Part shown: one piece after another, positions 1-11,300 of the stretch
Numbering within the stretch: the stretch's first letter is position 1
Layout: each line of letters opens with the position of its first letter
Assembly: GCA_020650975.1 (NCBI GenBank)
Contig: JAIPMN010001772.1
Span: 1 to 28,396, forward strand
Source of the DNA: Apostichopus californicus
Lineage: Eukaryota; Echinodermata; Holothuroidea; Aspidochirotida; Stichopodidae
DNA length: 28,396 nt
Direction: 5' to 3'
The notes under the pieces: generated by a model
What the model was told of the DNA's origin: nothing
Seen by the model: only the letters and a program-made list of their open reading frames with translations
The model's database searches: none
Program-made: the position numbers and the translations under genes

Positions 1-336
1 TTTTGGTGAAATTTGGCTCTTCCTGTAGGTTGTCATGGTGAAATCGTGCATTTCTTAGGGGTGTCCGAAATTGTCAGTGTTCCGAAATTAGCAATACTGA
101 CTATACTATGTACTCGTCACACACATTTGTGCAAACTTTAAAACATGTATAGTAAAATATAAATACTTCAGACATTCACTGCTGTTCTTAAATGATACCA
201 AATGGACTAAGCTTTGCTTATCTAGATATATATCACAACATTCCAGGATTCATGTTTTAAGCAATACCTTTCTCCAGACCTCGCAACAATAGTATTGTAC
301 TATTGTCACTAGGATCTAAAAAGGTTTGGTCAATGG
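1..336. other. Unassigned flank
   Basis: AT-rich sequence. No gene, repeat end or RNA was recognised. Confidence 0.4.
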
Positions 337-410
337 TAGTGTTTGCACTGGTTATCCAATACCCGGATACACACCCGACGCAATACTACCCGGTTTATCT
401 CGCGGCTAAT
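337..410 (+). mobile_element. Fragment of non-autonomous hAT-type element (left end)
   Basis: Begins tagtgtttgcac, the same left terminus as the intact element at 7864-9041, and continues with matching gttatcc, acccgacg and actacccggtt blocks. It then jumps to tctcgcggctaat, which lies deep inside the intact element near 8630. This is an internally deleted or truncated copy. No right terminus or target duplication was found. Confidence 0.65.
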
Positions 411-1646
411 ACTACAATTAATAAACATTACAAACTCTTAATTTTGGTACATGTTGTGGAACACACTCATCTTATAAATAATGTACCTAGATTTATACAC
501 ACGTTCCACTAGTGAGGAAGGCCAAGCCCTCACATTGAAATGGACCACTCATACTGTACCAAGATTCATGGTATTGTCTGTTCTGTCCGTTCGTTGCCCA
601 ATCAGGGCTCATTCTCATGGGCAAAGATTCCACCTATCCACCACACTGCTATGTAAATACCACATGTACACACTATAGTAAATCCTTGGCCAGTACTAAT
701 GACACACCTACAGCTTACCACATGGTTATTGTAACATGGCTCTCTGCAGCAAACATCTTATAATGTACCTAACACATGTAAACAATCTTTGCTATATAGC
801 AAAGATTATTCACCTTGTTAGAAAATAAAATGCAGTAAGGGGGTGGAAATAAACAGAATTGCTATTTATATAAAATCTATGAATTGCTCAAAATTCGCGG
901 TTTCTTCGGAGTCCCAAACAAGAATTTTTCTCCGGAAGATAAAATTACTATAGTTTTTACCTCGCTGTACAGTACCATAGAATGGACGTACCAAGAGCTT
1001 GGGCCGGCACAGCTTCATCTAGTCTGTTGACAAGACTGTGGTACATTTGTACTTGCAATGTACTTAGAGTAGCCTGTTGGCAACGAAGCAGCACGCTTAA
1101 ATTAATGAAAGTTTGTCGCAAATCTGATTGGTTACATAAACTCCGAATGCATGTTGGTTACTGTCAAGAGACATGGCTTTCTGTGTATTAGCAACCGTAT
1201 GTATGATTTGAGTTATGCGTTATTCATTGAAAGGTTGGTTCTTAAAAGATACGGTCAATATGAATGGAAACATTACTGGGAAATTAAACTAAAGTTTGGC
1301 CTTCAGTCTATTAACAAGCCTGCGCCACACAGGAAAATTAGCTGTCAAATATGTTGACGGACGATTTTAACCGGGAAATTTCTGACGGGTATGGGTGAAT
1401 GTGCCTACGCCGGGAGGCGCTGGGCGTCCCTGCCCATTAGGAAACATTTTTGGCTAGATCTACAGCTAAACAGCAAAACTGCTGTACGTACGTACTGGGT
1501 TGGGATTTTGACTTAACGTTGCCTTGTTCACTCAGTAGTACTGTAGTGAAGCCGGTGCTTTCGTAGGCCTACTTACACACGATGTACTGCCTATCGAATA
1601 CATATGTTGCTATATTTACACGAGCAATCGCGGCATTTAATTAACA
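411..1646. other. Intergenic sequence, no recognised gene
   Basis: Short ORFs occur on the + strand (for example 982-1191 and 1151-1357), but none resembles a known family and none has matching splice context. The 860-1640 part is richer in CpG than most of the window. It could belong to the hAT copy starting near 1647 or to host regulatory sequence. Confidence 0.35.
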
Positions 1647-2725
1647 ATGTCGTTGCTAAATTACTTCAATAAGAAGTCATCTACATCTAATAACGATGAA
1701 TCAGTAACAAACGAAAACAATATAGGCCTACCAAATAAAAATGTATCAGAAAACGAAGCAAGCACATCCCAGCTTGTTAAACGAACACCTATAAGTTCAA
1801 ATAAGGAAATAACGGCAAAGAAAAGTACATTCAGCAGTGTTTAATTGTAACTGGAAAAAAGTTGTACCACCTGTTTCTTTCAACACGATGACTAAAGTTT
1901 TAGCTTGTTTATACTTTCTGTGCAAGCAGAGTATAGTACATACAACAAACTACGAAGCATTGCTAGATTTTATTGCTTACCTGGGTGAGAATTTTAAGGA
2001 GAAAATGTATATATGTGGGTCGCAATGCCACCAGAAAGTCCATTCAGGAGGTACTAGGTTGTATGTCTGATGTGATTGAAATGGACATACTAAAGGAACT
2101 GAAATCGTCTCATCACTATTCTGTAATGTTTGATGAATCAACCAACTGTTCTGTCCTTGAACAAATTCTTTTACGTACACGGTACATAGACAGTAATGGT
2201 AAACTTAAATTGAAGTTCCTGAAAATGATTGACTGTTGAAAAGAGAGCCCAACATTGGATGCTAAAAATACTCAAGCTATTGAGGCATTCAAATGCAAGG
2301 CAGTAGGATGTCATTGTGCGGTACATAAACTTAATCTTGCGGCTCAGCAAGCTGGTGACCACGTAGAGTATATCAAAAGATTCAAGGACATACTCCGACA
2401 TCTTAATGATATTTTTGACAATAGCGCTCTAAGGTCAGCTGGCCTACTTGTCTTACAAAAATTACTTGGATGTCCAGAGAAAAAAGTACTTCCACAAGAT
2501 GGCTCAATATAGGGGACACAGTCCTCCGCTTGAAAGAGATACTGCCGAGTGTCATTTGTAGCTTAGGAATAGAGGCAGAGGAAATGCAGTAGCTGCTGGA
2601 CTGTACCAGTATTTTGTCAAATTATTAGTTTGTCTGTACGCTGTTATTTCTATGTGATGTGCTACCAAAAGTTAATGTGCTCTGCAGCAGTGTTTCCGCT
2701 TTGATGCAATGGCTTGCCGATTTGA
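1647..2725 (+). pseudogene. Decayed hAT transposase (ZNF862/KIAA1586-like)
   Basis: Consecutive segments in different frames resemble hAT transposases of the type domesticated as ZNF862 or KIAA1586. An N-terminus near 1647 (MSLLNYFNKK) is in one frame. A helical stretch at 1837-2010 (TKVLACLYFLCKQS) is in the next. The third frame holds SHHYSVMFDESTNCSVLEQ, where the Asp is the first catalytic acidic residue of the hAT fold. A stop at 2237-2239 follows, then KAVGCHCAVHKLNLAAQQ, the conserved Cys/His block. A shift near 2490 leads to RWLNIGDTVLRLKEILPS with stops at 2590 and 2626, then CDVLPKVNVLCSS. The stretch normally carrying the second catalytic Asp, between the first block and the HKLNL block, is deleted. 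The C-terminal dimerisation region was not found. Not functional. Terminal repeats and an 8-bp duplication were not located. Confidence 0.8.
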
Positions 2726-5228
2726 CGCACTGGCGTTCACAGAGAGAGAAAAAAAAGAGGGTTTCATTTTCTCCTGAATTTTATACAGTGTGAATGGAAA
2801 AAAAAAAAACCTTCCAAAAGACATGGTGTTCAGAGCTTCAACTTGAAGTGCAGAATTTATTACTGAAAATTGTTTCCAATTTATCATCAGAAATGTTAAA
2901 TTAGCGATCGTTAACTGTACCGTAGCTATGTTTTTTATACAGTCACGCAGATTTAGCTTGCTTGCTGTAAAGCTAAATGATATTACGTAAATTGCAAGTG
3001 CACTGATGCATTGCCTACACTACGATGGTTCGCACTACCAGTGTACTAAATATATCTCAGGCTGTATAGCCTACGTTACATTACATTGCAAGTGGTGCAC
3101 TATTTGAGCCAAATTTAGCTTGTAAAAATAAAGCGTAATATGCAACAAACTAATTTATTATTATTTAGCAATCATTGTTAAACTCAGGGTTCCATGCCTC
3201 AATTTAAAATCAGACATTGGATTGGCCGATGTGTACTACTACTGTTGGCAAAATGTAAAAAAAAAAAAAGATGTAAAATAATCTGGCGGGAATTTTTGCC
3301 TGTCTTGTTTCATATGAAGTTGAACCTTATACTTCACTGAAAAGAAACGATTGTAACTTCCTCATCAAGTTTGACAAGACAAACTTAATTTTTGTGATGT
3401 GCGGGCTGACATGCCTCCACGTTTTACAAACAACATATAATTTTATGAATGAACATAATAAACTTTTTTGACAACTGTGTACAACGTCACACTACCTTTT
3501 TATCAATCGTAGCCTATGTACATAAATCTTTCTCGCGGCATCTGATGGACGTGTTAATCTGTGAATCTATGACTATCACTTTACTACGCAAAAGGCCCGG
3601 TATTCTATTATATAAAAGAGAAGGCCGTTTGCATTTGGTTTTATTGGACAACCAAAAATTGGTGAGCTGGTTGTCCACTTCAAATTTCTTAAATTTATAC
3701 ACTGAATGTGCAAAAACAAAAATCAAATGATGAAACCTTTAACTAGTTTTATATACAACAACAAAATGACTGTCACATTATAAAGTGTGAAATTTTGCAG
3801 TAGACTACAACTGAATTTCATGTTATGTATAATAAGTATATAATATACAAATGCACATCAAAAAAATGTTTGCGTAAAATCCCCACAAATCTCCGAGAAT
3901 GAGAATACTAATGTTGGGTTTGACAGAGAAATTTTTTTTTAATCGTGTAGGATAGATATTTCAAATATACTTTGAACAGTACAGATCATGACGTCAACTT
4001 CGCAAATGCAGATTGCGACATAACCACGCTCCATGCAGTTCCTACAGTAATCACAACATAAACTGCGTTTGAATATAGATTAATTTCTTCCTTAATTTTG
4101 GTGAAATTTCTTTCAAAAAAAAATATGTTTTAAAAAATCGTTAAGCCGTCATATATGTAGTGCATCAGGGATTTCTTGATTTTTGTGTAACACAAGATAA
4201 GTTTGAACAGCTGACTCTTCGTTGTTTATACATAGTACTGTCCAGCTCCAACGTGAAGAATGTTCCCATGTGGGCTACTCTAACGTTTACAGTCGGACAG
4301 TTCTGCGAAGCCTAAGCTTCTCGGTACTACATTCTGCTCTGACATCGATTCTGCCAAGTTTCATCTTTCGGTGTTCCAAATATTTTCAAGTTGCCTTTTA
4401 CTGTAAAGTTGATCCGTGAATTTTATTTCAGCGATTTCGAAGAACAGTTTATGAACTGTGGTTTGAGTGTGAGAGTGTATTATGTGCAATGCTATGTACG
4501 TATACCAACTGGGCATGGTATGCCGCATACGTTCGCGATGTTTAAGTTATATATAATAGGCAATGACCTGTGCGTGTACTCGCGAGAGTGTATTTCCTGG
4601 GGAAATGGGAGTGCATAACTTCATATTGCCCTATTTGCCCGCACTGCACTACGTCAATCACCAAATTGATGCGTTCGAACAAACGGTGCTTTTGGTGAGA
4701 AACTGGTGAATTTTAAAACCACATTTCTACAAGAAAAAATGTCGAATGCGGACAATTTTCACATGGTTAGAAAGAGAAAATAAGAACTATGAGGACAATG
4801 TATCAAAATCTTCCACCAGACAATTCCTTTAAGTGACCTTTTTGATTTAAGAAAATATGTGGCAGGGAAATAGACGCATTTGGTGCTTATGGTGCACAAA
4901 AATCAAGAGTCGTGCCTCCAAATGAGCCAGAATCATTACTCAACCCCTAAGCAGGCTTCGCAACCCTGGGAGATGACTTACTCGCCCAAGCCTTTAAAGC
5001 AGCGACTGCTTTGTGTGTGAAATATTCCTAACCAATTACAGGCAACAAATTGTGGTACACAAACTTGATTGTCACAGTATACACCTTTCATACTCTGTCT
5101 TTCATTCACTGATGGTTTTGAAGAGTTAAAATATAGTCCATGATGTTCCCTGCAATTTAGAGCTATGCCTGAGTATGAGTGTGCTATGTGAACGCAGAGT
5201 TAATGTAACCTTCCCTTGTCTCTTTCAG
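2726..5228. other. Upstream region of MFSD14; no feature assigned
   Basis: Mostly AT-rich with A runs at 2799-2810 and 3258-3269. A part rich in CpG for this window spans about 4200-4760 and could include a promoter or first exon of MFSD14. I could not find an ATG-to-donor exon encoding the basic N-terminus expected of the family. A minor hairpin, ggacaacc at 3647 and ggttgtcc at 3670, is present. The first exon may lie here or beyond the window. Confidence 0.35.
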
Positions 5229-5318
5229 GGCATAGGAGAACCAAGTATTTATCATGCACTGATAGTTATTTTCCTGGAGTTCTTTGCCTGGGGACTATTG
5301 ACAAGTCCTATGTTGACA
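5229..5318 (+). CDS. MFSD14: MFSD14 coding exon (first found): membrane segment 1
   Basis: Thirty codons, phase 0 at both ends, starting GIGEPSIYHALIVIF and ending GLLTSPMLT. This is the highly conserved first membrane segment. The acceptor is a strong pyrimidine tract ending tctctttcag and the donor is gtgagt. The reading frame also opens upstream at an ATG at 5175, but that stretch runs through the acceptor tract and does not resemble the family N-terminus. I therefore take 5229 as a splice acceptor rather than as part of an initiating exon. Confidence 0.95.
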
Positions 5319-8300
5319 GTGAGTATAATCAAGAAGGATTGCTTTTTTAGCCTAAGTTGACCCATGATTCACAGAGAAAGATTCATTGATAGCTTTGGAG
5401 GTGATATTGGTTTATATTTCGAAGGTTTTTCACTCCTAGTATTACATTGTAGAGTATTTTAGCAAATGGCATTGTACTTTAAGGTAAGAGGATAACTACT
5501 TCTTCAATTATTTATTACTTTGTATCTTTAGTTTATGAAAAGCAATTACCCTGTTTTATTTTTATCAGGAAGTATGTATAATGTACAGTACATAGGATCA
5601 TTGAAAATAGTCAAATTTTGTAAGATTCGCTGCTATTATAGGCCAGTAAACATACTGTGCCATACGATATCGAGGTGTTGCCGCAATTGAAATGCCTTCC
5701 TTGTGAAATATTAATTGTGTATGCAGTTAGTTTCCAGTCAGTTGATGCAATATTAATCAAATTCACGAAATATAAAGCTCTGGGTATGTCTCACTCTCGC
5801 TGAAGATGGCTGAAGATAAACAATTGAGTATGCAAAACATAATAAAGGGTCAATTGTGGCTAATGAGTTTAGGTATATATCAAAATTAGGGAGACTTTAC
5901 CTTTAGAGGGCTTCTGCCTATAGACAATACTGCCTATAATACGTGTTTGTGTCGAAGTGCGTTGAACATATATTCGCCTGCAGGCGGTGGGAAACCCCCA
6001 AGAGCGAGAAAGTCTTTGCCAGTGCTAGTTACAAAATTAATACAAAGCCTGCGACGTTTATCAACTGGGAAACGAAAAGAAACTTAACTTTCGGTTTTCA
6101 GAAACGTCCTTACAACCTCGTACTACACAATTCGTTGGCATTTTTATTTTAACCGGTATGACAGAGCGGCGTGTGTTAGTGCTGAAGTGATTAGCTTGAT
6201 CAAAATCAAAATCCTCATATGACTCCACACATATACGTTACAGGGCGACCTGCAGTCACCTGAGCGCTTAGGAATTTTGCGAAAAAAGCAAATTCCTTGT
6301 CCAGAAGTGCTAGGTTCGATAATTTTTTACCGAGTCCTAGAAGAAAATAATACAATGTGCCATCCATCAATGGAAAGGTACAAGTGTAATATTCATGAAA
6401 CATTAACTTGAATGGATTAAAAAACTGCCAGCTATGCCCTTTAAGCTTTATAACGTATGTAATGCTCTTGTTTCAATATTTTAAATACGATAAGCATCTC
6501 TGAAGTACAACTTTGAAAGGTGAAGAACTAATAATTTATTTACCTTTGGTTTTGTTTCAGGTTTTGAACAAAACATTCCCAGATTATACATTTCTGATGA
6601 ATGGCTTGGTTCAAGGAGTAAAGGTAATTACCGTACCTATGGAATCTCTGTGTAAAACAAGGTTGCTCTGATCACTAGCTCTGTGTGTAACAATTGCTTG
6701 TAGTGAAGAAGACTTTTGTCCAATATGATTCTCATATAACTGACTCATATAACTCTGGTTGTTAGTTGGTAGCAGTTATTATGCAACAACTATACCTACA
6801 GGGATACAGGATGAGATAATTATATTCATATAATTAGTTGTAATCCAGATGCATTTGTTGTATTAAGTACAGACATGTAAAAATAGAGCTGAAAATTCTT
6901 TACATCTTGTATCTAAGCTATTGATTTGTTGCAACTCAGATATACTTGTTACTATCCCAATTTATAAGTTCATCTAGATGTACATTTTCTGTACAATTTA
7001 TGAATCAGCATGGTCTTTTCAATCCTGTTATGCTTACTTCTACATAACATACATGTTAAAGTCCAAATGTAATTGTTGTTTAAGACTTTGATCAATTGAC
7101 AATTTTCAACCACAGACTTGTTGAAGTTGTTACAAGAAGTTCCTTGTTGTTCATGAATTGATTTTGTTACTCTCTTATACATTGATATATCTTCCAGGGT
7201 ATACTTTCATTTCTGAGTGCACCCCTAGTAGGAGCTCTGTCAGATGTCTGGGGTCGCAAATCTTTCCTTCTTTTAACGGTTTTCTTTACATGTATGCCTA
7301 TACCACTGATGAGAATAAGCCCATGGTAATTATGTGTTCTCTTATTCCTGGATTCACATCTATACATTTCACCATGCAATTAGTTTTGTTACTGACTTCA
7401 TTGCTGATTTCAAACAAGTTCAGTCTTTACCACACATACTATACAGTAAGAAGTAAACATGAAAGGTACTTTTATGCCTTTGTGGAAGCTGAATGTCATC
7501 AATAGGTTTGAAAGAATCATGTTAATAAATACGCAGTCTTACACACATTTAAGTAAGTACTCTTGAAAACTGGGATCAGGTAATTATAAAATTTCTAATT
7601 GAAAAGCAACACTGCACTATTGAAGTAACTTATGGAATTACTGTGTTTTACTTCTTATCTTTACAGGTGGTTCTTTGCCATGATATCTGTCTCTGGTATC
7701 TTTTCTGTCACATTTTCCATCATTTTTGCATATGTTGCTGATATAACAGATGAATCAGAGAGAACTTCAGCATATGGCCTGGTAAGTCTGTATGCGTAGA
7801 TCAGCAAGCTTCACAGTCTATATCAAAATTACCAGCAATTTATATGTACTATATTGTATTCATTAGTGTTTGCACAGGTTATCCGGGTACTCAGGTACCC
7901 ACCCGACGGGATGCTAACCGGTTCCTAATTTATTACCCGAATCCTACGCAAAGTGTGATTTTTAAAAAAAAAAAATTTGGGCAAACTGACGGTTAGGCAG
8001 ATTTCCCATTGACTTAGTGTGGTGTTAGGCTACCATGTGGTCCAAGATAACAGTAATAACAAAGGTACCCGCCCGACGCGATACTACCCGGTTCCTAATT
8101 TTTTACCGGAATCCTAAGCAAAGTGTGATTTTATTTTCTTCAAACCGATGGTTAGGCAAATTTCCCATTGACTTATTGTGGTGGTAGGCTACCATGTGGT
8201 CGTTGAAGATAACAGCAATAACGAAAGTATTCCATGGATATTTTATAACTGCGTCACAATTTCAGCTAATAAACAGATGGCTAGGCTAGATTACCCCATT

Positions 8301-11300
8301 GACTTAGTGTGGTGTTAGGCAACCATGTGGTCGAACGTAACAGCAATAATGAAAGTATTCCATGGATATCTTATAACTGCGTCACAATTTCAGCGAATAA
8401 ACAGATGGTTAGGCTTAGCTAGATTTCTCATTGACTTACTGTGGTGTTAGGCTACCATGTGGAAGAAATTATTATTTATTCATTCGTTTATTTCATAGAA
8501 GGAAAGTCCAACAAGGAATTTTAAGAGATGTTTACGGATTATAGACGGATTAACTATAAAATAATAATCGCAAGTGGCTTTTTACTAATCGTTTATTCCA
8601 TATGCGATCAAATTGCGTGGATCGCGCAATCTCGCGGCTAATGCGAACCCTGGGCCTGCATAATAGAAATTAGTAGTAACAACTGTTTAAGAGCTCAATT
8701 GGATATTTATATGGTCTGATCCAATAGACGTGGAGAGCAAGCATAAGCAGTGCGATGTTAGTAGTAATTTAATTATATGAAGTTATTAACAAGTTAATGA
8801 AAGAAACAAAAGCAAATAGAAATTATTGAGGAAGGTTTTATACCTTATCTTACACCTACGTATTTGAACATGAAAACATTGTCAGTAGAGAATATAATTC
8901 ATTTATTATAGCATCCAATATGTAATTTCTTGAAAATCGTGATACACAAGGGTAAACAATTTTTATCCAGGTACCTGGATACCCGATGGGTAACGGCTCT
9001 CGGGTACCCGGTTCCTGATTTTTGGACCCGTTTAAACACTAGTATTCATATTGTGATACACTGTAGAGTTTAACATTTACTAAATAGAAACTCTGAAACA
9101 ATCTAAACAAAGATTGAAACGATGTACAGTGTAACCTCAGGTAAAAGCTGGCAAAGTTAAATGTGATAATGATTGAATATCCCTTTTGATTGTCGTGGTA
9201 GAAAAGGTCGAAACTTCATGCAGTGATTGGAAAGAATCCATAGTTGGATATTTTGGCCTTTTTTCTGCCACTTTTCAGATTGGATACCATTTTCTTCAGG
9301 CACATAAATCATCAATGAATATGATTACCTTATTATTACACTTAGGCTTAATTTTAAGGATATCAGAAAGTGTGTTTCCATGAACAAAAAAAAGCACTCC
9401 CTACGTATATCCTTCACAAATATGAACATTTCCTTTGGAAGTTTCCTAGTGTGCATGTGGGAAAAATGGGGTGCAATGATGGGAAAAATCATGAATAGTA
9501 TCTAAATTTTGTATGGTAAGGTAAACGTATGCATGGAAATTTATTTTTGGTTACGATGCTGAAGGCTCATTAACCTTTTTAATGTGCTGGCGTGTGTGTG
9601 TGGATGTATCAGGTAGCTTGTAAACACGATATCTCAACAACCACAAGTTGAGTTAATGTAATGCCTGGTAAGTAGATGTCCCATGATGTGTACATGTGCC
9701 CTAATGTTTGTATTTCCCATCTCATGAATATTAATGAGTGGGCGGGGCTAAACATGAAATTTTACAATGTCAATATCTCTGCAGCTATATGTCTGATTTA
9801 GTTTATAGGTGTTATAGTGATGTAACTACATAATAAGTACATTTTACCTTATTAATATTTATGGTGGGTGGGGCTTAATGGGAAATTGTCAAAAGCCAGC
9901 TTGTAAACATGATATCTCAACAACCACAAGTTGAATCAATGTGATACTTTGATAGATGGATGCCCCATGATGAGTAGATGTGCCCTATTGGTCTTCATTC
10001 TCGTCTCTTGAATATTAATGAGTGGGCTGAAAATTATTAATATGTCAATCTCTTCAACCATATGTCCAATTTAAGATATACTTGGTATGGTGATGTAACT
10101 ACATAGTAAGTACACATGTTCTTTGCAACAATAACTCACTACATCAATATAATTATCATTGATAATAAGCACACTTTCATGTCGTCTCCAACTTTATGTC
10201 ATTATTATTCTCAAATTACAAGAATTTATTTATTTATTTTTTTTATTAAGTTTTTTTTAAATTTATTTATTTATTTTTTATTATTCCATCAAGTATCCAA
10301 ACAATGTACAGTTCATAATAACATATACTTTATGACCATTAGTCAATATTATCCTCAACAACCAATAAATCATTAAACTTCAAATAAAGATTTCCAGTTA
10401 TGCCATCTGATATCAAATGCATTTTGCTTACAATTAGTTTGATACATAAACTTTTCTTTTAAATAAAAATTCTTCAGATCAATTTTACCATAGCTAAATG
10501 TAGGTTTCTCTTTTTTAACCTTACTTTTGTAAACACAGAAATTACAAGAAATGGCTTTTAAACACAAGACAAGAACCAAATGTTCCATGGTGTGAATCCT
10601 TGGCATATTATATAATGTCACACTACATTCACACGATCAACTGTATTTTTGTCTGCATATCATGAATTTAATCAGTAAACATAAATTCTTAATCAGATAT
10701 CTATATGGATGTACAGTAGTATGTCTAATTACCTTTATACATGTCTGTACTTTCACAATACAATGTAAGTAAACAGATACAGTACATGCTAATGAGATCA
10801 TTAAAATTCATACATGTATCTGTTTTGTTTCCTTGCTGGAGCAAAGGAACCTATAGATGCAGTAGTCAAGTTGACGTGTGTGTGTATGTGTGTGTGCAAC
10901 TGTGACACTTGCTTGGGTCCGAAATAACTAAACTAATAGATATTTGTCATACTTTCTATGTAGATGCATTTTAGTGAGAAGATGTTCCCTATTGTTTTTG
11001 GCTTGGACGTTATGAATATGAGGTTATGGGGTCAAACGTAAAAATCTTCAACTGCAACCTTAAGTCCGATTGTAACCAAACTTCCTATACAGTTGTTGTT
11101 TAGTAGCTGGTAAATATATGCTTAATTTGTTTGGGACCATCTGGACCCAAAAAATTCCGGGCTCATATTTGGGCTGGGTTAGTCCAAAGTTTACTTCCAC
11201 CTCAAATGCATTTTGAAGGTGAATCATCCCTTACCCTCAATTGATATATGATATTATACAACACCTAATTATATTCCGGCCATTTGATTGGTCAATTGCT

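Noticed and set aside
3449..3730. Overlapping ORFs on both strands upstream of the gene
   Set aside because: No family resemblance on either strand and no splice or start context; treated as chance.
5175..5228. In-frame ATG giving 18 extra residues before the first MFSD14 exon found
   Set aside because: The stretch contains a strong pyrimidine tract and AG at 5227-5228, and the peptide does not resemble the family N-terminus.
5943..6152. 69-codon ORF in a CpG-richer patch of an intron
   Set aside because: It is not part of MFSD14 (adjacent exons join without it) and no homology was recognised.
7326..7505. Open frame continuing past the exon at 7198-7325
   Set aside because: Family identity stops at a GT donor, and the next family block resumes at 7667 after a clear acceptor.
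7864..9041. Regularly spaced internal repeats considered as a CRISPR array
   Set aside because: The repeats are long and diverged, lie in a transposon with target duplications, and the DNA is eukaryotic.
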